Origin: Oscillospiraceae bacterium
GTDB lineage: Bacteria; Bacillota; Clostridia; Oscillospirales; Oscillospiraceae
Assembly: GCA_904501855.1 (NCBI GenBank)
Contig: CAJGCI010000131.1
Coordinates: 1-5,345, forward strand
Direction of reading: 5' to 3'
Length of the DNA stretch: 5,345 nt
This document shows positions 1 to 5,081 of this stretch, one piece after another (the stretch's first letter is position 1; each line of letters starts with the position of its first letter). The notes beneath the pieces were generated by a model. That model worked only from the letters and a program-made list of their open reading frames with translations, was not told the origin of the DNA and searched no databases. A program made the position numbers and the translations under genes.

Positions 1-150
1 CTCCATAGTCGATCCTCATGTTCTTTTACAGAGATTTGCGGTATTATTATACTACGTTACGAAAGCAATTGCATTTTCGACCAATAGCGCCTTATATCCC
101 TAGCCTTAAAAGGCAGGGTTTTACGGCGCATTTTGATAATATGCAAGGCC
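1..150. other. Left-edge intergenic region, no supported complete gene
   Basis: I see no complete gene here. On the minus strand a perfect TATAAT lies at 46-51, and GAGGA (minus-strand reading of 12-16) precedes an ATG at 6-4 by six bases. A divergently transcribed gene could therefore start at the very edge and run out of the window. Only two codons would be inside, so this is a hint. No good -35 box at normal spacing accompanies the TATAAT; the nearest is TGCAAT at 16 nt. A terminator-like hairpin at 98-122 is listed separately. Confidence 0.3.
98..122 (+). terminator. Possible weak intrinsic terminator upstream of the operon promoter
   Basis: CCC (98-100) and GCCTT (103-107) can pair with AAGGC (110-114) and GGG (116-118), with a small internal bulge, followed by TTTT at 119-122. 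Seen directly. The tight loop and short U-run make it a weak terminator candidate. It would insulate the promoter at 151-180 from any transcription entering from the left. Confidence 0.3.
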
Positions 151-180
151 TTGACATGTGACCGTTCGTTCACTTATTAT
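151..180 (+). promoter_or_regulatory. Sigma70-type promoter of the left operon
   Basis: A perfect -35 box TTGACA (151-156) is separated by 18 nt from a -10 box TATTAT (175-180). Transcription should begin near 187, inside the right arm of the operator palindrome, and run into the ribosome binding site at 210-214. The -10 box is exactly the loop of the inverted repeat at 158-197, so a repressor bound there would block polymerase. The TATAAT read on the minus strand of the same spacer (176-181) has no acceptable -35, so I call the promoter one-way. Confidence 0.8.
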
Positions 181-197
181 AGTGAACGAACGGTCAC
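158..197. promoter_or_regulatory. Perfect 17-bp inverted repeat, TetR-family-type operator
   Basis: GTGACCGTTCGTTCAC (158-173) and its exact reverse complement GTGAACGAACGGTCAC (182-197) flank TTATTATA. Since T174 also pairs with A181, the arms are 17 bp around a 6-nt loop TATTAT. The core GACCGTTCGTTC / GAACGAACGGTC resembles operators of many TetR-family repressors (family knowledge, from memory), which usually overlap the repressor's own promoter as here. The arms overlap the promoter spacer, start point and early leader. No intact TetR gene is in the window, so the repressor must be encoded elsewhere or be lost. Confidence 0.8.
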
Positions 198-219
198 GCT
201 GCTATGTGTGGAGGTTGTT

Positions 220-270
220 ATGGCGAACGACACAAAAGAAAGAAGAAATGAAAGCAAAGAAGACTATTAA
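220..270 (+). pseudogene. Remnant of a TetR-family repressor gene: first codons only
   Basis: GGAGG at 210-214, the best ribosome binding site of the operon, lies 5 nt before an ATG at 220. That frame reads MANDTKERRNESKEDY and stops at 268-270. MANDTKER is what the N-terminus of a TetR-family regulator commonly looks like, just before helix 1 (family knowledge, from memory). In an intact gene about 180 further residues, starting with the DNA-binding helices, would follow. Here the frame runs into the next gene, whose ATG is at 248 in another frame. With the TetR-type operator directly upstream, the simplest reading is an internal deletion with a junction near 240, which fused the repressor's expression signals to the downstream gene. 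Alternatively it is a leader peptide that translationally couples to gene 248-1342. Confidence 0.5.
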
Positions 271-1342
271 ATGGGGCTGCGGTATTGCAGCTGTCATACT
301 TGCAGCCCTTTTGCTCCTGATTGGCAGTTTTATCTATGTCACGAGGTGCAGGATCACGGATATTGATGCGGCGACTGCTCCGGATGGCACATATGAAATT
401 GTTTTTCAAACGGTCGGAGAGCCGGTCTGGCCGTTTGGATATTCACATGCAAGAATTGTTTTGAAGCGCAATGGTGAGACCGTCACCAAATACAAATTTG
501 ACGTGGCAAACGATGGGGGTGTGCTTTATCCCGAAAACTGGAGCATTCGCTGGGAAGAAAACTGCGTGAAAGTCATGATCTCGGGGGAAGAGCAGCTGGA
601 TGCTTTCTATACATACTATTTTGACGGTACTGTCCGGCATGAATCACCTGCCGTGCGGGAACATGAAAATCGCGGACTGGAGTCGCCGGAAATGATGTTT
701 GATGAACCAATGACAGATTTTTCAGATCTCGTTGCTGAGAACGAGAAAGGCGAAAGCGTTTTTACCATTTCGATCGAAAACTTCATAGATTGCTACAACA
801 GCGTGTATCTGCAAACGCACGAAACCGGCTATCTGAATTCTACGAACTCCGAGAACTGGTATTGCAGCGACGAGCTTTCCCCCTGCTTTGGGTATGAGTC
901 CGTTCGATATATGTTTTCTGCGGACAAAACCGTATGGCCCATGCCGACGATCTCTGTCTACGCCCCGGACAATGATGAAATAGATGAAATCCGCATGGTC
1001 TTTGACGACCATGGTTTTCAGGATCAGTTTCATGAACTGTTCAGAGAACTTTGCATATGTATGGAAAAGATGATGATGCCAGAACTGTCCATGGCGGAAG
1101 CGGAGATGATGTTTGAGACGCTCTATGACCAGTCAGACGACAATTTCTTCGGCGATCATTCCGCTTTTGACGACCCGCAGCGTCCGGTGCTCAATGCCGT
1201 GTATCAGTATAAAAACATCGGAATGTACTGCTTTTACGGATCAGGAAACATTGAAATCTGTTTTGTCCCGCTTACCGCGCACTCTGTTGCTTTTCTTGAG
1301 GAAAACGGGATACCACGGTTGGACTGGAAGGATTCTGATTGA
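248..1342 (+). CDS. Membrane-anchored two-region hypothetical protein
   Basis: This is a 364-residue protein of unknown function. Residues 1-11 are basic (MKAKKTIKWGC) and 12-32 form one hydrophobic helix, so it is probably anchored with the body outside the membrane. Residues about 36-135 form one region, with DGTYEIVFQTVGEPVWPFG and an SGEE motif near 112-115, a type I associate with uncharacterised Clostridia proteins. After an acidic linker (135-170), a second region (about 170-355) contains FIDCYNSVY, CFGYESVRYMFS and VFDDHG. No catalytic motif is recognisable. The frame is open from 158, but that start sits inside the operator, and ATG 248 puts basic residues directly before the membrane helix. 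Its ribosome binding site is poor (AAGAAAGAAG), so translation may depend on the short frame at 220-270 that overlaps its start. The stop TGA overlaps the TTG start of the next gene. Confidence 0.8.
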   Translation: MKAKKTIKWGCGIAAVILAALLLLIGSFIYVTRCRITDIDAATAPDGTYEIVFQTVGEPVWPFGYSHARIVLKRNGETVTKYKFDVANDGGVLYPENWSIRWEENCVKVMISGEEQLDAFYTYYFDGTVRHESPAVREHENRGLESPEMMFDEPMTDFSDLVAENEKGESVFTISIENFIDCYNSVYLQTHETGYLNSTNSENWYCSDELSPCFGYESVRYMFSADKTVWPMPTISVYAPDNDEIDEIRMVFDDHGFQDQFHELFRELCICMEKMMMPELSMAEAEMMFETLYDQSDDNFFGDHSAFDDPQRPVLNAVYQYKNIGMYCFYGSGNIEICFVPLTAHSVAFLEENGIPRLDWKDSD

Positions 1343-1881
1343 AAAAGAAAGATTACATATGGATTATTGCATCGATCATTTTGCTGTTGGCAGCTGCACT
1401 TCTGATATTTCCGCCGCACAACACCAAAGATTCCGATGATATACCTGCCCCGAATACTACCGAAAGTTCCGAAGAAATGCAGGTATTCCCAAAACAGGAT
1501 TCCGGCGATGTACTTGCCGAAAGCGGTCTGGGCAAAAAGATTCAAACAACAGAAGAGGAAAAAGCCGGTATTGAAGCGGATATGCAGGAAATCAGCAAAT
1601 TGTGTCGTGCGGATTATCTTCATGCAGAAAAGATTCCTTCTGAATATGATGGACAAGATAATATCAGGCAGGAAGACATAGATGCCTTGGAAGCGGCATT
1701 AAGCAGTGCCGGTTACTGCGTGGAAAACAGCGATGCCGTTTATCCTGATTATTTGGAAAACACAGAAAAGCTGAATCGGTTCTGGGATGATGTTTCGAAA
1801 GAACAGGATGCGGCGGCAACGGTTTGGAGAAAGGAAATCGATGAAACTAAAAAGCGTGCTGATTGTCGTGAAAGATATTGA
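1339..1881 (+). pseudogene. Membrane-anchored hypothetical protein, probably 3'-truncated
   Basis: The 180-residue frame starts at TTG 1339, overlapping the previous stop (TTGA), with GGAAGGA at 1326-1332 as ribosome binding site. Residues 1-6 are basic and polar, 7-24 form a membrane helix, 28-60 are a Ser/Asp/Glu-rich linker, and 62-150 are soluble, with SGLGKKIQTTEEEKAGIEA and a helical stretch ending NRFWDDVSKEQDAAATVW. Similar uncharacterised Clostridia proteins (possibly the family annotated DUF6070, from memory and unverified) continue well beyond this point with a C-terminal beta-rich portion. Here the frame instead passes through the ribosome binding site of the next gene and overlaps its first 41 nt, ending in the unrelated tail RKEIDETKKRADCRERY. 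I infer a deletion junction near 1825-1830 that removed the 3' end. The protein may still be made as a short anchored fragment; a naturally short family member is the alternative. Confidence 0.55.
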
Positions 1882-2203
1882 GAGATCCAAGCAGTTCTAT
1901 CATGATCTGTTTGGCCTTGAGATGATCCGTGACAATGATGGAAATATGGTTCTGACAGAAGGATTGGTTCTGCAGGAAGAAAAATACTGGAAAGAGTTCC
2001 TGGGGAGAGACATCATTCCGGAGAATAATTCCAGCGAGCTCTATTTTGAGGAACGTGATATAGAAGGTTTTGCGGAAAGGCTTGCGCGCGATTATCCGGA
2101 CGTGAAATACGTCAACAGGCTCATGACGCACAGCTGGGGGCAGAAGGTCATCCGCTTTTATGATCCGGACGGAAACCTGATCGAAGTGGGGACACCGGCA
2201 TAA
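1841..2203 (+). CDS. VOC superfamily (glyoxalase / bleomycin resistance fold) protein
   Basis: This 120-residue protein is typical in length for a single VOC unit of two beta-alpha-beta-beta-beta modules. The first module opens VLIVVKDIERSKQFYHDLFG (residues 6-25), the usual strand, helix and FY..LFG signature. The second contains ELYFEERDIEGFAERL (66-81) and ends HSWGQKVIRFYDPDGNLIEVG (97-117), the classic closing strand. Metal-binding members use His/Glu on the strands: Glu66 and Glu115 are present, but the first-strand position usually held by His is Ser5, so a full metal site and glyoxalase activity are doubtful. ATG 1841 is chosen because AAGGAA (1831-1836) sits just before it and it puts the VOC motif at the N-terminus; the frame is open further upstream. 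It overlaps the broken gene before it by 41 nt and is 1 nt from the phosphatidyltransferase, so the two are probably co-translated. Substrate unknown. Confidence 0.9.
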   Translation: MKLKSVLIVVKDIERSKQFYHDLFGLEMIRDNDGNMVLTEGLVLQEEKYWKEFLGRDIIPENNSSELYFEERDIEGFAERLARDYPDVKYVNRLMTHSWGQKVIRFYDPDGNLIEVGTPA

Positions 2204-2204
2204 C

Positions 2205-2726
2205 ATGGCAAATATCATAACCGGAATCAGAATCGTGATGAGCGCCTTTTTGCTGTTCTGCCCGGCATTTTCCCCGGCTTTTTTTGCGCTCTACATAGTG
2301 GCCGGAGCTTCCGACATGATCGATGGCGCTGTGGCAAGGAAAACCGGTACCGCCAGCGAGGCCGGTGCAAGGCTGGATACGATTGCAGATATCGTGTTTG
2401 TTGCGGTTTGCCTGATCAAATTGATTCCGGTATTGGATGTTCCGGTCTGGCTCTCTATATGGATCGCCGTCATCGCATTCATGAAGGCGGCGAATATCGC
2501 AGTCGGATATATCCGACAGAAAGAGTTTATATCGGTGCATTCTATGATAAACAAGGTGACAGGAGGACTGCTGTTTGCTTTTCCGCTGACACTGGCATTC
2601 ATGGATCTGAAGTACAGTGCCGCAGCGGTCTGCATGGTTGCGACGGCAGCGGCGATTCAGGAAGGATTCACGGTATGGGCAAGATCGGGGCGACAGAATA
2701 CAAGTGAGAGGGAAAACAATGTATAG
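2205..2726 (+). CDS. CDP-alcohol phosphatidyltransferase family membrane protein
   Basis: This is a 173-residue integral membrane enzyme. Enzymes of this family transfer a phosphatidyl (or related) group from a CDP-linked donor to an alcohol, releasing CMP, during phospholipid synthesis at the inner face of the membrane. The full signature D-x2-D-G-x2-A-R-x8-G-x3-D-x3-D is present: Asp37, Asp40, Gly41, Ala44, Arg45, Gly54, Asp58 and Asp62. The aspartates bind the metals and the last is the expected catalytic base. Hydrophobic segments lie at about 10-33, 63-77, 81-98, 119-135 and 137-152. The length is at the short end for the family. The acceptor alcohol cannot be read from sequence, so PgsA- or PssA-type names would be guesses. 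ATG 2205 follows the VOC stop by one base; the nearest ribosome binding site (GTGGGGA, 2186-2192) is distant, which suggests translational coupling. Confidence 0.93.
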   Translation: MANIITGIRIVMSAFLLFCPAFSPAFFALYIVAGASDMIDGAVARKTGTASEAGARLDTIADIVFVAVCLIKLIPVLDVPVWLSIWIAVIAFMKAANIAVGYIRQKEFISVHSMINKVTGGLLFAFPLTLAFMDLKYSAAAVCMVATAAAIQEGFTVWARSGRQNTSERENNV

Positions 2727-2766
2727 TCAAAGTGAAGGAACGCGTATCACAATCTGCATGACGTAG
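2719..2766 (+). CDS. Short 15-codon frame with a good ribosome binding site, possible gene remnant
   Basis: AGAGGGA at 2707-2713 lies 5 nt before ATG 2719, which overlaps the end of the phosphatidyltransferase gene in another frame. The frame encodes MYSQSEGTRITICMT and stops at TAG 2764. Its position at the end of an operon, with an overlap typical of a coupled next gene, makes a start codon plausible. I recognise no family, and no continuation is convincing in the other frames up to 2880. It may be the surviving 5' end of a deleted fifth operon gene, or chance. Confidence 0.25.
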   Translation: MYSQSEGTRITICMT

Positions 2767-2877
2767 TATATCTGATCCATGGAGATCATTTCTGAATAAA
2801 GAAGTTTGTTCCGGATGTCAACGAGACGGGGAAAATACCGCGGCAAGAGGGAAGACAGGCCGCCGCCCGGGCATAGG

Positions 2878-2904
2878 AAAAGGCCGGCTCACAAAGAGCC
2901 GGCC
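2878..2904 (-). terminator. Intrinsic terminator of the 39-residue small protein gene
   Basis: On the minus strand GGCCGGCTC (2904-2896) and GAGCCGGCC (2890-2882) form a 9-bp GC-rich stem around a 5-nt loop, followed by TTTT (2881-2878). It lies 18 nt past the stop of the small ORF. On the plus strand the stem is followed by GGATTA, with no U-run, so it would not act well as terminator of the left operon. Confidence 0.85.
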
Positions 2905-2922
2905 GGATTATTCATGCTTTGA

Positions 2923-3042
2923 TTAAGCACCCAGTGCTTCGAAGATTGCGCCGATAAAGCCGAGGACTGCGCCTGCGTCGTTCTGACCGGAGTGATCCCA
3001 GTTGGCGGAAGCTTCTGCGAACCATTTGAAAATCTTAGACAT
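2923..3042 (-). CDS. 39-residue amphipathic small protein, unknown family
   Basis: The frame starts MSKIFKWFAEASANWDHSGQ and continues NDAGAVLGFIGAIFEALGA before TAA. AAGGAG (minus reading of 3057-3052) is 9 nt upstream, and the unit has its own promoter and terminator, so this is very likely a real gene. Residues 4-15 form an amphipathic segment with Ile4, Phe5, Trp7, Phe8, Ala11 and Trp15 on one face. Residues 16-22 are polar. Residues 24-38 form a second segment with Val26, Leu27, Phe29, Ile30, Ile33, Phe34 and Leu37 on one side and a small face including Gly24-x3-Gly28. Net charge is slightly negative, and there is no Cys, leader or double-glycine site. The layout recalls peptides that act as monomers on membranes (phenol-soluble modulin beta type, leaderless bacteriocins, corynebacterial PorA-like porins), but I see no homology to any, and most bacteriocins are cationic. 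Function unknown. Confidence 0.8.
   Translation of the reverse strand: MSKIFKWFAEASANWDHSGQNDAGAVLGFIGAIFEALGA
2925..2939 (-). repeat. Hairpin overlapping the stop codon of the small protein gene
   Basis: AAGCAC (2939-2934) and GTGCTT (2930-2925) on the minus strand are perfect 6-bp arms around a 3-nt loop, ending in the stop codon. In the mRNA this lies just before the terminator stem. It may simply reflect the codons for the C-terminal residues. Confidence 0.35.
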
Positions 3043-3066
3043 GTTTATTTTCTCCTTAAAGGTATT

Positions 3067-3080
3067 CAGTGTTCCCACTG
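3067..3080 (-). promoter_or_regulatory. 5'-end hairpin with GGAA tetraloop in the small protein mRNA
   Basis: On the minus strand CAGTG (3080-3076), GGAA (3075-3072) and CACTG (3071-3067) form a 5-bp stem closed by a GNRA-type tetraloop. It begins a few bases after the predicted -10 box, so it would sit at or near the very 5' end of the transcript. Hairpins there are known to protect mRNA from 5'-dependent decay. Seen directly; the role is inferred. Confidence 0.4.
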
Positions 3081-3082
3081 TA

Positions 3083-3110
3083 TTTATATAAGACGCAGCA
3101 AAAGATGAAA
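3083..3110 (-). promoter_or_regulatory. Promoter of the 39-residue small protein gene
   Basis: On the minus strand TATAAA (3088-3083) is preceded at 16 nt by TTTCAT (3110-3105), a weak -35. Upstream, 3113-3147 is a long A/T tract containing AAAAAAATATTTTAAA, which would work as an UP element. Transcription should start near 3078, giving a short leader with the hairpin and AAGGAG. The promoter is back to back with that of the SLH gene, about 60 bp away. Confidence 0.55.
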
Positions 3111-3172
3111 TCTTTCAAAAATTTAAAATATTTTTTTGTTTTTTTCCCAAAGAGTGGTTCCGGACGGGCCAT

Positions 3173-3201
3173 TTGCCACCTGCGACCTCATCTGATATCA
3201 T
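3173..3201 (+). promoter_or_regulatory. Extended -10 promoter of the SLH surface protein gene
   Basis: TTGCCA (3173-3178), exactly 17 nt, then TATCAT (3196-3201), with TG at 3193-3194 giving an extended -10 (TGATATCAT). Start of transcription is expected near 3208, leaving a leader of about 28 nt before the TTG start at 3236. This supports the later start codon, because the first 21 codons of the longer frame from 3173 would be promoter and leader. Confidence 0.65.
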
Positions 3202-3235
3202 GATCCAAAGAACCGAAAAGAAAGAAGGATCCTCG

Positions 3236-4948
3236 TTGAAACTGCGATCGATGTTCGCCTTCCTCCTCGCCGCTGTGCTGGCGGCTGGGATGCTTCCGGT
3301 CCCGGGCCGTGCCCTGGAGACGGAGCCCTTTGAGGACGTGAAGGAGACCAGCTGGTATGCCCCCTACGTCATGGCCCTGCACCGGCAGCATGTCATCGAG
3401 GGGATGGACGCGACCCACTTCGGCCCGTCCCGGTCCCTCACGAGAGCGCAGCTGGTGACCATGCTCACCCCGGAACTGGGGGAGGAGGCCATGGAGCTTT
3501 ATAAAAACAGAAAACGGTTTTCCGATGTCGCCGCCGATGCCTGGTACGCCCCCTATGTCAACTGGGCCAGCGAGCAGGGCTGGGTCTCCGGCTACGAGGA
3601 CGGCACCTTCCGTCCCGACCGGCCCCTGACGAGAGCGGAGGCCTCGGTGATCCTTATCGCCTACTGCACGAAGACGGATAATCCCATCCTCAACGGACGG
3701 CTGCCGGAACTGGAAGAGCCGAAGGATGAGAAGGAGATCCCCGGGTGGGCCAGAGAGGCGGTGCACAAAAGCCTCCGGGCGGGTCTGTTCCGGGGTTATC
3801 CCGACGGCACCTTCGGCCCCGGCCGCACCATCACCCGCGCCGAGATCGCCGCGGTGCTTTGCCGGGTCTTCGATCTGGATGTGGAGGGATCGGAAGAGAC
3901 CCCGGAGGAAGAGCCGGTGACCGCCGACGGCATCACCACCCAGACCTATCCGGTGCTGGGCACCACGGTGAACATCGTGTCCTTCCATCCGGAGGACGGG
4001 TTCGAGGCGGACGTGATCCTGGCCAATGATCAGCTGTATTCCTCGGAGGCGGCCTCCTCCATGGTAAAGCGGTCCGGCGCCGCCGTGGCGGTGAACGGCA
4101 CCTATTTCAACAACAGCGATCTGGGAGTCCTGTCCTCCTTCGTCCGGGACGGAAAGGTCCTGCGCATCGAGAATGCCAACTCCCAGTACAAGCCCTACTT
4201 CGTGGTGGATACAGAGGGGAACTGTTCCTTCCAGAATATGAAGATCCTCCAGACCGCCGTGCTTTCCCGCGACGGAACGGCGGTGCCGGAGGCAGTGCTG
4301 GAGGAGGTGGGATGCAACTACCGTCTGGCGGAGGACGACGGCACCCGCATGGTGTATACCCGGGAATACGGGGAGACGGTCCCCGGAACGATGGAGGCGG
4401 CGGTCATCTGCGATGAGGACGGCACCATCCTCCGGGTGGTGGACTCCTGGTACGGGGAGGAAGTGGCCATTCCCGAGGAGGGCTTCGTCCTGTGCGAGCG
4501 CCATCGCCGGGACAAGGACTACACCACCAAGTGGGAGACCTTCTTTGAGGAGGCCTCCGTGGGAGACACCGTGACCCTGTCGGTGAACTACGAAGGATCC
4601 CAGGTGCAGGACATCCGCACCGCCTTCTGCGCCGGCCCCACCATCGTGAAGGACGGACAGCCCTACGGCAACGCCCGGACGTATCAGCAGGAGGGCTTTT
4701 CCGACCGGAAGATCCTCTACGGTCTCACCGCCCGCATCGGCCTGGGGGTGAAGGAGGACGGGACGGTGGTCATCGTCACCGCCACCACCACGCTCTTCGG
4801 CCTGAGCCGGCTCATGGCGGCGGCGGGCTGCCGGGACGCCATGAACCTGGACGGCGGTTCCTCCACGGCCCTGTACGTCAACGGGGAGGCCCTGGCCACG
4901 CCGGTGCGGAAACTGACGCACATGATCGTGTTCAACAAAACAGAATAA
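3236..4948 (+). CDS. Exported SLH-domain protein with phosphodiester glycosidase (NAGPA) domain
   Basis: This is a 570-residue surface protein. TTG 3236 is chosen because AAGGA (3225-3229) lies 6 nt before it and it yields a complete signal peptide: KLR, a hydrophobic core, then PVPGRA with cleavage near residue 26. Three SLH repeats follow at about 32-79, 95-144 and 168-212, each with a W or WY near the start, and with YEDGTFRPDRPLTRAE and YPDGTFGPGRTITRAE in repeats 2 and 3. Repeat 1 has the divergent GMDATHFGPSRSLTRAQ. SLH triplets bind pyruvylated secondary cell wall polymer. After an acidic linker (217-228) comes the phosphodiester glycosidase domain (about 240-567), with VAVNGTYFNN (285-293), FCAGPTIVKDG (464-474), TARIGLGV (498-505) and the hallmark MNLDGGSSTALYVNG (536-550). 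The family includes the enzyme that uncovers mannose-6-phosphate in animals; bacterial members are thought to act on glycan phosphodiesters outside the cell. Residues 325-460 look like an insertion or divergent middle. Substrate unknown. Confidence 0.93.
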   Translation: MKLRSMFAFLLAAVLAAGMLPVPGRALETEPFEDVKETSWYAPYVMALHRQHVIEGMDATHFGPSRSLTRAQLVTMLTPELGEEAMELYKNRKRFSDVAADAWYAPYVNWASEQGWVSGYEDGTFRPDRPLTRAEASVILIAYCTKTDNPILNGRLPELEEPKDEKEIPGWAREAVHKSLRAGLFRGYPDGTFGPGRTITRAEIAAVLCRVFDLDVEGSEETPEEEPVTADGITTQTYPVLGTTVNIVSFHPEDGFEADVILANDQLYSSEAASSMVKRSGAAVAVNGTYFNNSDLGVLSSFVRDGKVLRIENANSQYKPYFVVDTEGNCSFQNMKILQTAVLSRDGTAVPEAVLEEVGCNYRLAEDDGTRMVYTREYGETVPGTMEAAVICDEDGTILRVVDSWYGEEVAIPEEGFVLCERHRRDKDYTTKWETFFEEASVGDTVTLSVNYEGSQVQDIRTAFCAGPTIVKDGQPYGNARTYQQEGFSDRKILYGLTARIGLGVKEDGTVVIVTATTTLFGLSRLMAAAGCRDAMNLDGGSSTALYVNGEALATPVRKLTHMIVFNKTE

Positions 4949-4953
4949 CGGAG

Positions 4954-4983
4954 AAGACCGGCGGAGAGCTCTCCGCCGGTCTT
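4954..4983. terminator. Perfect 15-bp palindrome, shared convergent terminator
   Basis: AAGACCGGCGGAGAG (4954-4968) is followed at once by its exact reverse complement (4969-4983). It begins 5 nt after the stop of the SLH gene and continues TCT on the plus strand. On the minus strand the stem is followed by CTCC, so neither side has a strong U-run, though the T's at the base of the 3' arm help. It lies between two converging units (SLH gene and the 23-residue ORF), so it probably ends both. Confidence 0.75.
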
Positions 4984-5009
4984 TCTGGGAAAAAGAGAAA
5001 ATACTCGTA

Positions 5010-5081
5010 TCAGATGGTCCAGGGGTGCAGGGGCCAAGTAAGGATCTTCACGACCTGGAACAGTTTGAACATGGTGATCAT
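5010..5081 (-). CDS. 23-residue hydrophobic micro-protein, unknown
   Basis: AAAGGAG (minus reading of 5096-5090) lies 8 nt before ATG 5081. The frame reads MITMFKLFQVVKILTW then PLHPWTI and stops with TGA at 5012-5010, about 26 nt before the shared terminator palindrome. Residues 4-16 can form a short hydrophobic helix with two lysines (Lys6, Lys12). The tail has Pro17, His19, Pro20 and Trp21. Net charge is positive. The start MFKLF loosely echoes IFKWF of the 39-residue protein on the other side of the SLH gene. I recognise no family. It could be a membrane micro-protein, a leader peptide or a toxin-like peptide. No antisense partner is evident. The ribosome binding site is the strongest evidence. 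Confidence 0.5.
   Translation of the reverse strand: MITMFKLFQVVKILTWPLHPWTI

Noticed and set aside
176..181. Perfect TATAAT on the minus strand inside the operator loop, as a divergent promoter
   Set aside because: No usable -35 at 16-18 nt (TAGCAG or ATAGCA) and no gene nearby on that strand; it is the complement of the operon's own -10 region.
158..247. Upstream extension of the first operon protein by 30 codons
   Set aside because: Its start lies inside the operator palindrome and promoter, before the likely start of transcription, and the extension is not membrane-protein-like. ATG 248 gives a normal basic N-terminus plus membrane helix.
722..1033. Antisense and alternative frames within the first operon gene and other shadows
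   Set aside because: No ribosome binding sites, no recognisable motifs, and full overlap with better supported genes.
2773..2788. Short inverted repeat TGATC-CATGGA-GATCA
   Set aside because: Only 5-bp arms with no U-run or promoter nearby; expected by chance at this length.
3173..3235. Upstream extension of the SLH protein by 21 codons
   Set aside because: It would place the promoter boxes at 3173-3201 inside the coding region and bury the signal peptide. TTG 3236 has its own ribosome binding site.
3188..4921. Long 577-codon open frame antisense to the SLH gene
   Set aside because: Third-position G/C bias of the sense gene removes stops on the other strand. The translation is His/Gly/Arg-rich low-complexity sequence with no domain, while the sense frame has clear SLH and NAGPA motifs.
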